64,000 nucleotides of DNA from Bacteroides sp. OF04-15BH (GTDB lineage Bacteria > Bacteroidota > Bacteroidia > Bacteroidales > Bacteroidaceae): NCBI RefSeq assembly GCF_003477995.1, contig NZ_QUEM01000017.1, positions 1 through 64,000 of the forward strand. The letters run 5' to 3'. Within the stretch, counting starts at the first letter, position 1. Each line of letters begins with the position of its first letter. A program made the translations under genes and the position numbers. This document shows, piece by piece, positions 9,267-17,993 of the stretch. Under the pieces are notes generated by a model. That model was not told the origin of the DNA. It was given only the letters and a program-made list of their open reading frames with translations, and did not search any database.

Positions 9267-10166
9267 ATGAAAAGAATAATTGCTTCAATGTTGGTAGCCC
9301 TGTCTTTGGGCTTGTCTGCACAGGCGCAGACTGTAGTGAGTGAGAATATTCGTTATTGCGAAAGTACATATCCTTATCAGGACGGCTTGCTGATAGCCAA
9401 TTTCGGAACCGAAGAGCTGAATCCTCTGAATTCGGAAGGTAAAGGTTATGTGCTGTTCTGGAAAGAGGGAAAGTCGGAGGTGCTGATTCCGGCCGATGGC
9501 CATCTGTCGGCTCCCAAGGGAATGTTCCTTCGTGAAGACTATCTGTATATTTGCGATGTCAATAAAATCGTAATTTATCACCTGACAGACCGGAGCGAGC
9601 AGCCTCAGGAAATTACTCTGCCCGAAGGAAATCTGTTTGTCAACGATCTGGCAGCCGATGGCAATAACCTGTATGCTTCAGTGACCAATACCGGCAAGAT
9701 CTTTCGCATGGACATTACGGACCCGGCCCGCCCCGGTACTCCTCAGGAATGGCTGAGCATTGCGGGACCAAACGGTCTGCTTGTCCGGGATGGAGTGATG
9801 TATGTGGCCTCTTATCCGGCCGATGGAGTGACCAAACCGGAGCATGTGATTTATGAAGTAAAGAATCTGGAGCAGCCCGTTGTGCGCAAGCTTACCGAGA
9901 CAGCCGGACAATACGACGGCATTGCTTTCAGTAAGGACGGAAAGTCTCTGATTGTAACGAATTGGGCTCCGGCGCAAGTCAGTCGCCTGAATCTGTCCGA
10001 CGGCAGTCTGTCTCCTCTCGCAATTGATTTGCCTCAGGGACTTGTCGGACCGGCCGACATAACCGTTCGTGACGGAGTGATTTATATTCCCGATTTGCCG
10101 AACAGCAGAGTCGTGATCGTAGAAGAGTCTGCCGGATGTGGCTCATGCTGCAGTTCCGGAAAATAA
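9267..10166 (+). CDS. Exported SMP-30-like beta-propeller protein with Cys-rich tail
   Basis: 299 residues; start chosen at 9267 because it gives a clear signal peptide (MKRIIASMLVALSLGL ending AQAQ) just after a -7 box. The body consists of repeated blade-like units (DGLLIANFG, EDYLYICDVN, GNNLYASVTNTG, DGVMYVASYP, GKSLIVTNW, DGVIYIPDLPN), as in SMP-30/gluconolactonase/NHL-type propellers. It ends in an unusual CGSCCSSGK tail, a possible metal or thiol site. No enzymatic residues can be assigned with confidence. Located beside the thiol cluster but with its own promoter. Confidence 0.75.
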   Translation: MKRIIASMLVALSLGLSAQAQTVVSENIRYCESTYPYQDGLLIANFGTEELNPLNSEGKGYVLFWKEGKSEVLIPADGHLSAPKGMFLREDYLYICDVNKIVIYHLTDRSEQPQEITLPEGNLFVNDLAADGNNLYASVTNTGKIFRMDITDPARPGTPQEWLSIAGPNGLLVRDGVMYVASYPADGVTKPEHVIYEVKNLEQPVVRKLTETAGQYDGIAFSKDGKSLIVTNWAPAQVSRLNLSDGSLSPLAIDLPQGLVGPADITVRDGVIYIPDLPNSRVVIVEESAGCGSCCSSGK

Positions 10167-10185
10167 GAAATATCTGTGTTATAAG

Positions 10186-10248
10186 CAAATAGCCGCAGCT
10201 GCCTCTTCCTGATGAAGAAGACAGTCTGCGGCTATTTGTCTGTTTTTT
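10186..10248. terminator. Bidirectional terminator between converging genes
   Basis: Arms CAAATAGCCGCAG (10186-10198) and CTGCGGCTATTTG (10226-10238), with T-rich sequence downstream on the plus strand. Serves the propeller gene and the helicase, which converge here. Confidence 0.75.
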
Positions 10249-13200
10249 ATTCTTCCATGTATTTCCGGATTTCTGCGATGAAATCATTGCCATACAGCTG
10301 ATATCTCTTTTCGCCCACACCCTTTACTTCCATAAATTCTTCCCGTGTGGTAGGCCTGTCGGTTGCCAGTTGGACCAGTACGTTATTCTGAAAGATCCAA
10401 TATGCAGGAATGTTCTTTTCTTCTGCTATTCTCTGACGAAGGGCACGCAAACGGGCGAGCAGTTCCATGTCCGTGAGCGGAGTTCCTTCCTGATTGGTGG
10501 CAATCGGGTATTTTTCCGTATTGATTTCCTGCACGGAATAAGTCACCAGATTCATCCGGTTCTCCCGCTCCTGGGCCGGTTTCTCTTTTTTCTTGGCGGG
10601 GAGCATTTCCGGTGCTGCCGGCATTTCTTCTTTTTCTGCCGTTTCCGGTTTGAAGTACGACGGCTTGTCCACAGAATGGTCTTCCAGCCCGAATTCGTCT
10701 TTTCTCCACATCAGATAGTGGTCCCGGTTCAGCATGCGTCCGCAGCCGCTCCGGTCGCTTCTGTAATTGGTGCATCCCAAAAAATATTCCTGTTTGCCGG
10801 GTTTCACGATCAGATAACCGTCTTCGCACCAGTCACATTTCTGAATGGACAGATCCCCGCCTTTCCGGTCATTGGTCATATATCCGCAGATTTCCTGATC
10901 GTTGGTGCAGATCCACAGTTTCAGCCCATAGTTCTTGTTCCATTTGATCTGTAACGGATAGCCGCAAATAGGGCATCGGTTTTCCGCTGTGAGCGGGGCG
11001 GCAGGGTCTGCTTTCAGTATGCCTTTCAGCGTGACGTTCGGGTAGCTCTCCGTGTCGTTCAGCAGTTCCCGGATAAAGGCAGAGGGGCGCTTCTCCGGTG
11101 TGACGAGGAATACCCGGTTCTTGGTGCGTGTCAGGGCCACATAGAACAGGCGCCGTTCTTCGGCATAGTTGTACGACTGGTCATTTGAAACCACCAGATT
11201 CAATACCGGGTCATCATCCACCTTCGACGGGAAGCCGTAGACATCGTCTTTGGCATTGATGATAATCACATTGTCGGCGCTGAGTCCCTTGGAACTGTGC
11301 GCCGTGAGAAACTGGAGTTTGATTTTTGAACCGAACTGTGCCGAATAGATTCTTCCGGTTCTCTCGTCATAGATAAATTCTTTGGAGAGACACAGGTGTT
11401 TGGCATCGAACCCGTACCGTCCGATGAGCAGAATCGAGGCCGTATGGCTTTTCTTTTCAAGGGCATTGTATTTCAGAATCTCTTCGATGGTCTGGTTCAC
11501 AGCCAGTCCCAGTTGCAGATAACGGTTACCCTTTTCTGCCGGACAGAAACTGTCGTCATAAGTGCGGATGATGACCGGGTTGGTGATTTTTTTCGGCGAA
11601 ATCAGTTTCTTGCGGATTTGAGCGGTGTTCTTTTGGATGAACGTGCCCGCAATGTCGATCACCTCCTGCGCATTGCGATAAGTCTTGGTGATTTTCAGTT
11701 CCTGGCCATAGCCCAGCTCCTCGCAGAAACGTGTGAACAGAGGCAGTACCGAACCGCTGAAGGCATAAATGGATTGCCAGTCGTCTCCCACACCAATGAT
11801 TTTTGCATCACACAGGTGGGAGAGTTCCCGGATGAGATTATACCGTTGGCGGGAAATGTCCTGGTATTCATCGACAATGATATACTTGAAGTCCAACTTC
11901 TCTTTCTGGATCTGTTTTTTATGAATCAGCTCGGCCGATTCATTGATCATATCCTGAAAGTCGATGTAATGTCTTTCGCGCAGAGCTTTCTGATATTCCA
12001 GATAACATACATGGCATATATCCAGAAACAGCTTGGTGCGCACATTGTGCACCGTCGTCTTGAACTCATCAAACTTCTCGGCCTTATAGCCCTGTGTCTT
12101 GAAGTTTCCGATAAAGTTGCAGAGCAGCACACACAGTTTGGTGATGTATTTGCTTTCCTCCGAATCCACCAGTTTGCGGTAAACCGCCTCTACCGGGCGC
12201 GGGCGTAATTCAAAGCCGTGTTGCAACAGCTGTTCCTCCAGATGCTCCAGAAAGTCACGCCGGTCGTTATAAGCGGAGAAGGTGTAGATCAAATCAGTAC
12301 GGTGCTTGCGGTGCAGACGGATTTTGTCGTTGACGCGAGCCTTGTAACGCTCCAGTTCCTCTGGAGTGTAGCGGTTGTTCTGACCGTTTTCCGTAATGCC
12401 GAAATGCTCGATATAAGCCGTTTTATCTCCCTGTTTGATCCGGAAGTCAGGGGTATAAGGTTTGTTGGCATCCAATATACGGTATTGGTACATGGGTTCA
12501 TACTCATATTCAATGCCGTTCAGATACAGATAATTGGCAATTCGTACTTCTTCGACCGAACGCAAAGTCTCGTTGTTCAGAGTTTGCACCTTCAGGCTTC
12601 TCCGGTCGATGATTTGCTGGGCATATTCATGCAGATTACTTCGCAAAGTCGAGAAGTCGGCTTTGGAAACGAACTGGAAATATTCATTGATGTTGTCTCC
12701 TTCGTAGGGAGCGGAAAAATAGGAACCGAAGAAAAGAATCAGTTTCTGAACCAGTGAGGTGTTTTGCAACACATGGCTTTTCAGGTACTCATTGATGATG
12801 TAATACATGAAAGAGCCTTCCACAACCTTCTGTCCTTCGTTGTCTCCTTTTCTCAGGATGGCATAGCCCACAGAATGAAAGGTGCTGATCGGGCAGTCTA
12901 TTTTCAGGTTACCATTGATGCGCTCTTTCAGTTCGCCGACTGCTTTGTTGGTAAAGGAAATGACCAGAATCTGTTTGGGGGAAATTCCCCGTTTCTCTAC
13001 CAGATACCTCACTTTGGCGGCCACAGTCGTTGTCTTTCCGGCCCCGGCTCCGGCGATGACTAAGGTATGGTCTTCTTCCGATAAGACAACCTCTCGCTGT
13101 TCGTCATCCAGCAGAATGTTCGGATCGCACTCTTTGAGAATCCCGTCCAGATAATCTTTTTCCGATTCCAGATGGCGTTTTACGTAGCTGTCATTATGTT

Positions 13201-13543
13201 TTCTGATGATGACGGCATCCCGTTTCAAATCCCTGATGTCCTCATAGGTATCCTGAAAGAAACGAATCTCCTGTTCCTGAAGCCGGTGTTGCTTGATAAA
13301 ATCTTTCAGCATTCCGGAATCGGTCAGGACTCGGTAGAAATCAGCAAGTTCCTGATATTCCGTAATGAAAGCCCGGTAGTCACTTCGGGCTATAAAGCGG
13401 TCTTCCGACAGGATTTGTCGGAATTCCTGATTAAATTTTAGGGTCGATAAGTATTTCTCAGGCTGCTCTTGGGACGCTTGTCGGTTCGGTGCCCCATTTT
13501 TGCCTGTATGGATAATTCTTTTAAGGAAACTCAGTAAACCCAT
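10247..13543 (-). CDS. UvrD/Rep-family superfamily 1 helicase with zinc ribbons and HRDC-like end
   Basis: 1098 residues, predicted cytosolic. N-terminal about 140 residues are charged and helical. The Walker A motif LVIAGAGAGKTTTV lies near residue 163, an inserted region at about 290-430 looks nuclease-like (YTPDFRIKQGDKTAYIEHFG resembles a PD-(D/E)xK core), motif II is IVDEYQD near 557, and motif VI is RLFYVALTRTKN. After the motor come topoisomerase-type zinc ribbons (CPICGYPL ... CGYM, CDWCEDG ... CGRML) and a C-terminal HRDC-like domain. The closest remembered relatives are helicase-IV-like proteins. Likely acts in DNA repair or recombination. It stands alone, with its own -7 box. The nuclease-like reading is an inference from motif spacing. 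Confidence 0.85.
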   Translation of the reverse strand: MGLLSFLKRIIHTGKNGAPNRQASQEQPEKYLSTLKFNQEFRQILSEDRFIARSDYRAFITEYQELADFYRVLTDSGMLKDFIKQHRLQEQEIRFFQDTYEDIRDLKRDAVIIRKHNDSYVKRHLESEKDYLDGILKECDPNILLDDEQREVVLSEEDHTLVIAGAGAGKTTTVAAKVRYLVEKRGISPKQILVISFTNKAVGELKERINGNLKIDCPISTFHSVGYAILRKGDNEGQKVVEGSFMYYIINEYLKSHVLQNTSLVQKLILFFGSYFSAPYEGDNINEYFQFVSKADFSTLRSNLHEYAQQIIDRRSLKVQTLNNETLRSVEEVRIANYLYLNGIEYEYEPMYQYRILDANKPYTPDFRIKQGDKTAYIEHFGITENGQNNRYTPEELERYKARVNDKIRLHRKHRTDLIYTFSAYNDRRDFLEHLEEQLLQHGFELRPRPVEAVYRKLVDSEESKYITKLCVLLCNFIGNFKTQGYKAEKFDEFKTTVHNVRTKLFLDICHVCYLEYQKALRERHYIDFQDMINESAELIHKKQIQKEKLDFKYIIVDEYQDISRQRYNLIRELSHLCDAKIIGVGDDWQSIYAFSGSVLPLFTRFCEELGYGQELKITKTYRNAQEVIDIAGTFIQKNTAQIRKKLISPKKITNPVIIRTYDDSFCPAEKGNRYLQLGLAVNQTIEEILKYNALEKKSHTASILLIGRYGFDAKHLCLSKEFIYDERTGRIYSAQFGSKIKLQFLTAHSSKGLSADNVIIINAKDDVYGFPSKVDDDPVLNLVVSNDQSYNYAEERRLFYVALTRTKNRVFLVTPEKRPSAFIRELLNDTESYPNVTLKGILKADPAAPLTAENRCPICGYPLQIKWNKNYGLKLWICTNDQEICGYMTNDRKGGDLSIQKCDWCEDGYLIVKPGKQEYFLGCTNYRSDRSGCGRMLNRDHYLMWRKDEFGLEDHSVDKPSYFKPETAEKEEMPAAPEMLPAKKKEKPAQERENRMNLVTYSVQEINTEKYPIATNQEGTPLTDMELLARLRALRQRIAEEKNIPAYWIFQNNVLVQLATDRPTTREEFMEVKGVGEKRYQLYGNDFIAEIRKYMEE

Positions 13544-13609
13544 GTGTTTCGGGAATAGATATTAACAGTTGTCGCAAACCAGATGCCGGGCAGTCTGGGA
13601 ATGCTCTTA

Positions 13610-13617
13610 CAAAGCTA
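13610..13617 (-). promoter_or_regulatory. -7 box for the helicase gene
   Basis: TAGCTTTG when read on the minus strand, 66 bases before the start codon at 13543. The rest of 13544-13881 is AT-rich and holds no other gene I can support. Confidence 0.45.
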
Positions 13618-13881
13618 ATATAAAAATGCTTTAAATAAGTGGATTCCTGAAAAAATATATCAAAATGTTTTGTGGTTTGAGTTTCCTCTTATTGTTGTTG
13701 TGCTGTAAGTAGCTATAAGCTCCAATTTACCTTCTGTTGTTCAGCTGAATCCTGTTTTCATTTGCACAAAATTTTGGATAGTATTCTAAAATTATTTTAT
13801 TTCGTAATTTTTATCGTTATTTTTTTTGTATTTAACTATTTCTTTCTACCTTTATAACGTGAAACCTTTAAAATTAAAAAC

Positions 13882-14098
13882 ATGAAAAGACCTTACCTTA
13901 AACTTAAAAACATCGATAAGCCACATTTCGATGCTGTCACTAACTCTAGTTGTTCTACTATCTGGATGTTCCAGCGATGTGGACGACTTCAGCCTTGATA
14001 TGAATGATCGAACTCAAATCCTAGACAAATATATTCATTTGTGACTAGGATGGGGTAGCAGCTGTAATTTTTTCACAATAAAAAGAGAATGGCAATGA
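13882..14098 (+). pseudogene. Decayed small lipoprotein gene
   Basis: From an internal ATG at 13931 the frame reads MLSLTLVVLLSGCSSDVDD, a textbook lipoprotein signal with lipobox LSGC, and stops at a TGA (14042-14044). Removing one A from the AAAA after the ATG at 13882 joins that upstream ATG to the same frame (MKDLTLNLKTSISHIS then the signal). Past the TGA the frame continues as LGWGSSCNFFTIKREWQ to a stop at 14096-14098 that overlaps the next start as ATGA. So it looks like a roughly 70-codon lipoprotein broken by one frameshift and one nonsense change. A TACCTTTA near-match to the -7 box lies at 13847-13854. Confidence 0.55.
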
Positions 14099-15003
14099 AA
14101 ATAAAAAGTTTTATTCTACTTATACTAGCTTTTATTCCACTTTCAATGAATAGTTAAAATCTGTTTACAGATGGAATGAAATGGCGTACTCAGATATATG
14201 GAACTCATGAACATGAAGTGGTTAAATCAATAGAAGTTGTAACCATTGAAAAGACTCTGGATGAGAATTGCTTTAATATGTATCGTTTTTATGAAGATAA
14301 CACATCTGATAAGGAACTTATAGCCGTTATCAAAACAGAGGAATCCAAAGTTTATTTTAACCCTAACGGATTCAAATCTTCCGAATGGTATCTTTTATAT
14401 GATTTCAGCCTTAAGCCTGGCGAAGGATGCTTCATATATAATCCATTAACATTTACCGAAGATTCAGAACCATATAAAACCTATGTCAAGTGCATCGGTA
14501 TAGATGAAAAATTTACTGAGGACTGGAGTCTGTTGCGACTCGAAGAATACACAGACAATTCCTGTTTAAATCTTATAGGCTATGGATCTTGGATAAGGGG
14601 TTTATCATCTCTAAACGGAATCTTATATAACAACCGATTTGAAGTTGATGGATTCAGTTCATCTCTATTAGAAGTTTCTGACAATGAGAGGATTCTTTAT
14701 TCTGATATACCATCAGGAGTTTTAGAAATAACCGACACCTCTATTCCTAATATCAAGGTTGATGGTTTAGATATATATATTTCAGTCAATGATGATATTT
14801 GTGGTTCTATATATTCTCAAGCTGGAGTGCATATAGGAGATTACAAATTCAGCAAAACACCAACGCATATAAAATTATCTAACAGGGGTGTCTATATTTT
14901 AAAACTTGAAAATACTTCAAAAAAAAATATTAGTTCCTTAACGGCCTTTTATGAAACAATATCCGGGAAGCCATCTGTAGAAGACTTCCCGGTATTATTT
15001 TAA
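14095..15003 (+). pseudogene. Secreted protein gene with in-frame stop after its signal peptide
   Basis: From the ATG at 14095 the frame encodes a signal peptide, MKIKSFILLILAFIPLSMNS, then a TAA at 14155-14157, then continues without further stops for 282 codons (NLFTDGMKWRTQIYG and on). Bacteroidota signal peptides are usually followed by Gln, so a CAA-to-TAA change is the simplest explanation. The open part alone (ATG 14176, 275 residues) lacks any export signal. The body (WIRGLSSLNGILY, GEGCFIY) resembles uncharacterised secreted proteins of gut Bacteroidales and the end (GVHIGDYKF, NRGVYILKLEN) resembles a degenerate T9SS tail. The stretch is visibly more AT-rich than its neighbours. Confidence 0.65.
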
Positions 15004-15067
15004 TTCCATATTCCATTCCTTTGCATTGTTTGTATTATTTTGTTGGACCATTATGCTAAAGTCTGTA

Positions 15068-15913
15068 TTAGTTACCAGTAGAGAACCACTTTTTATTCAT
15101 TTCTTCCAGAAAGTTTAGGGTGAGATCATAAGGAGAATTTTCCGGGAGTAGGGCATCGGTGCCACAAAATGGACATACGGCTGTTTCTCCTTTGCTATCC
15201 TTAATGAAGTCTTCTATTTCATAAGAAGGAAAAATCCTATTGCAGGAAAAGCATCCGCAATATTCTGATTTTTCTATAAGTTCTTTGTTGCAGATTGAAT
15301 ATTTATGAGCATCTTGAAGCACCGCTTCTGCCATTTTTTGTTTGGCTTTCTTGTCTTTGATGCGGTTTATCTGTTTTTGTGCAATCAGACAGCATAATGT
15401 TTGGGCTGCCGATTCAGATAAATGATGACTGGAACTGAGTGTTCGGGGCAGATGTCCTAAATCATCTTGAATGTCGTAATAATATTTTTCTCCGAACAGT
15501 TCATCTGCATCGCCGATAAAGCAATGAATCCGTTCTTTATCATCCTTCGGAAAATATCTCCACTTATATTCAAATGGTTCATAGGTATCAATCATTTCTT
15601 TTGAAGCTGCCGGCAGTCCGTTTTGTGCTTTGAGTTTAGGTAGTTCAATGCTGGGCAGATAGCAGGGATTGACGACAAAACGCTCCACCCCTTCGGTGAG
15701 GAGAGTCAGGAAGCCCCCTAAAGAACAACCGATCACCAGATCAATATTTTCTTTCAGGATGGTTTCGTGTATTTGTTTGAGGGCCACGCAACAGTCATTC
15801 TGTTCGTAATCCATGCCGATAATTTCGCAACCTTCCGGTAAGTGCTTCTTTAATAGATGATAACTGTGCCCTTCCGGCGATCCGTTGAAACCGTGTATAT
15901 ATAAGATTTTCAT
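15068..15913 (-). CDS. YqiA-type alpha/beta hydrolase fused to a zinc-ribbon domain
   Basis: 281 residues, no signal peptide. Residues 1-175 form a small alpha/beta hydrolase of the YqiA/YcfP esterase type: IHGFNGSPEGH near the start, the nucleophile elbow GCSLGG (Ser64), and a late SSSHHLSES that can supply the catalytic His. Residues about 205-281 are a different domain with C219, C221, C224 and the pair C247/C250 (CGCFSCNRIF, VCPFCG), matching a short stand-alone cytoplasmic zinc-ribbon family known in other bacteria. The substrate is unknown. Converges with the pseudogene on its left and diverges from the BIG2 protein on its right. Confidence 0.75.
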   Translation of the reverse strand: MKILYIHGFNGSPEGHSYHLLKKHLPEGCEIIGMDYEQNDCCVALKQIHETILKENIDLVIGCSLGGFLTLLTEGVERFVVNPCYLPSIELPKLKAQNGLPAASKEMIDTYEPFEYKWRYFPKDDKERIHCFIGDADELFGEKYYYDIQDDLGHLPRTLSSSHHLSESAAQTLCCLIAQKQINRIKDKKAKQKMAEAVLQDAHKYSICNKELIEKSEYCGCFSCNRIFPSYEIEDFIKDSKGETAVCPFCGTDALLPENSPYDLTLNFLEEMNKKWFSTGN

Positions 15914-16103
15914 GTTTTGTGTATTTAAAGTTTATGAATTCTGTTAGAAACAGAGGTAATATAGACTCTTTAAATAAGAAATTCAAAAAAAACATGGATT
16001 TCTTTTCACGGATAGAAGATGTTGCGTGGATAAAGTTCTGTGAGATTTGTTTGTCTGTGTATTGATTTTTTACTAAAATTGTATTGTTTAAAATATTTAC
16101 CAA

Positions 16104-17915
16104 ATGATTATGAGAATGTCAAAAGTAAGATTTCAGACCATAATTATGGCTGTTCTTTGTTTATTTGTAAAAATTCAGGTGGCTCATGCATCGGCTAAAG
16201 TTGGGGAGGCTACCGTTTATGAAGATCGTACGGTTACGGTTAATTTGCCGGATCCATACAAGAGAACTCTGATGCAGTCAACGGGAGTAACCTATCAATG
16301 GTATTCAGAGAGTAACTCCTATGCTACGGTGACCAGTTCTACACGTTACAGTGCAACCATCAAGGGAGTCAGAGCAACGTCTTCATGTAAAGTATATTTT
16401 AAATGCAGCTATTTTATTGATGGTTTTTACCGTACGATGGATTTTTATTATGACATTACGGTGAAGGCAACCACCATAAGTGTCACCAATGTGTCGCTTT
16501 CCCGCTCGTCTGCTACCATGAAGGAGGGAAATACCTTGCAGTTGACGGCTACGGTATATCCTTCGAATGCTACCAATAAACAGGTCTACTGGTCTAGCAG
16601 CAATACTTCTGTAGCAACAGTCAGCTCTTCCGGTCTGGTTTCAGCCAAATCTGAAGGATCAGCTACCGTAACCTGTCGTGCAGCTGATGGCAGTGGAAAA
16701 TATGCGACTTGCCGCATTACGGTTGAGTCTTCTATGGTTTACATATCAAGTATAGCATTGAATGAAACCGAAAAGACTTTATATGCAGGAGAAACTTTGC
16801 AGCTTCGCGCTGATATTACTCCTTCTACCGCTACCCACAAATCATTGGACTGGTTTTCTGACAATGCGGCAGTAGCTACAGTTTCCAGCAACGGTCTGGT
16901 TACTGCAAAGTCTTCGGGAAACGCAACGATAATCTGTAAGGCGAAAGATGGCAGTGGAAAATCAGCAGCATGTTCCATTGTCGTTAAGGAAATCGTAAAA
17001 CCGGTATCTGTTTCGTTGAATCGAACAAAAGCTGTTTTAAAGGAAGGAGAGACCTTGCAGCTGATAGCAACGGTGACTCCGGAAGATGCTACAGATAAAT
17101 CATTGACTTGGATCAGTGATAATAGGGAAGTCGCTACAGTTGATAATCATGGATTTGTCACGGCACAAAGAAAGGGTACTGCCAATATCATTGTGATGAC
17201 TGCAAACGATTTGGCTGCGGTCTGTGCCATAACCGTGGAGTCTGAAGCAACCGGAGAAACATTGGAGTGGCAGGGCAGCTATCATGTTTCAGCAAGTCAC
17301 GTAGAGAACAACCCGACACAGACTTATCCGGATGAATTTGATTTGGTTATCCAGAAGAATGAGGGCGCTTTTTATATCACTTCTATGTTTGGTTGTGATT
17401 TGACCCAATATAATAATGGGGGATTAAGGTTGAAAGATCAGGGAGATGGCACTGCTACAGTTGATATTTCTGAGTATAACATTCTGAATTATACCGATAA
17501 CAGTAATCCGTTGTATACGCTTTATGTTTTCGATGAGGCTACAGATGACTGGAGTGATACATGGACTTTGAAAATGAATGATGATGGGTCTTTGCTGTTG
17601 GGAGATTTCTATGTTGCAGCCTTTTTATGGTCTGAGGAGAACCAAAAATGGCAGGATGGAGAACTGGAAGCCTTATATTATAAGGTGACAGGAGAGAAAA
17701 AGAATCTTACCGGAATGGCTGGCCAGCCGGCAGAGATGCCTGCTTTATATTCGACTCCTGGAGCCCTTATTCTAGATCGGATTACCGATATTGCTGTGTA
17801 TCGGGATAATGGTGTTCTGGTTTATAAGGGAAAGACAAATCAGGTGAATAATCTTTCCAAAGGGTTATATATTGTCTGTATCGGTAGTCAGAGCCGAAAA
17901 GTTCTGGTAAAATAG
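16104..17915 (+). CDS. BIG2-repeat secreted protein with T9SS tail
   Basis: 603 residues with an N-terminal signal (hydrophobic core IIMAVLCLFVKIQVAHA). Residues about 30-122 are an Ig-like module. Three bacterial Ig-like group 2 repeats follow at about 124-209, 211-294 and 296-378, each with the LxxGxTLQLxAxVxPxxAT and VATVxxxGxVxA signatures. Residues about 385-535 form an unassigned all-beta domain (TLEWQGSYHVSASHV). The last 45 residues are a T9SS-type tail ending SRKVLVK. Probably a surface-displayed or released adhesin-like protein. The upstream 190 bases contain no exact -7 box. Confidence 0.8.
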   Translation: MIMRMSKVRFQTIIMAVLCLFVKIQVAHASAKVGEATVYEDRTVTVNLPDPYKRTLMQSTGVTYQWYSESNSYATVTSSTRYSATIKGVRATSSCKVYFKCSYFIDGFYRTMDFYYDITVKATTISVTNVSLSRSSATMKEGNTLQLTATVYPSNATNKQVYWSSSNTSVATVSSSGLVSAKSEGSATVTCRAADGSGKYATCRITVESSMVYISSIALNETEKTLYAGETLQLRADITPSTATHKSLDWFSDNAAVATVSSNGLVTAKSSGNATIICKAKDGSGKSAACSIVVKEIVKPVSVSLNRTKAVLKEGETLQLIATVTPEDATDKSLTWISDNREVATVDNHGFVTAQRKGTANIIVMTANDLAAVCAITVESEATGETLEWQGSYHVSASHVENNPTQTYPDEFDLVIQKNEGAFYITSMFGCDLTQYNNGGLRLKDQGDGTATVDISEYNILNYTDNSNPLYTLYVFDEATDDWSDTWTLKMNDDGSLLLGDFYVAAFLWSEENQKWQDGELEALYYKVTGEKKNLTGMAGQPAEMPALYSTPGALILDRITDIAVYRDNGVLVYKGKTNQVNNLSKGLYIVCIGSQSRKVLVK

Positions 17916-17926
17916 GTGAAGAAAAA

Positions 17927-17978
17927 ACAAGTCGTCCCGGCTCAGAGATATTTTGAGTCGGGACAACTTGTTTTTTTT
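17927..17978. terminator. Bidirectional terminator
   Basis: An 18-base stem with two wobble or mismatch positions (17927-17944 with 17954-17971), T run on the plus side and A run on the left, between the BIG2 gene and the converging ACT gene. Confidence 0.85.
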
Positions 17979-17993
17979 CAGGAAAATAGCTTC

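Noticed and set aside
11396..12208. 270-codon plus-strand frame opposite the helicase
   Set aside because: Antisense shadow of a gene with complete helicase motifs.
13882..13999. Frame 1 reading of the ATG at 13882 (MKRPYLKLKNIDKPHFDAVT...)
   Set aside because: Its sequence has no signal or family pattern, whereas the overlapping frame encodes an excellent lipoprotein signal.
16490..17240. BIG2 repeats as a nucleotide tandem repeat
   Set aside because: The three units are similar in protein but divergent at the DNA level; they are ordinary domain repeats.
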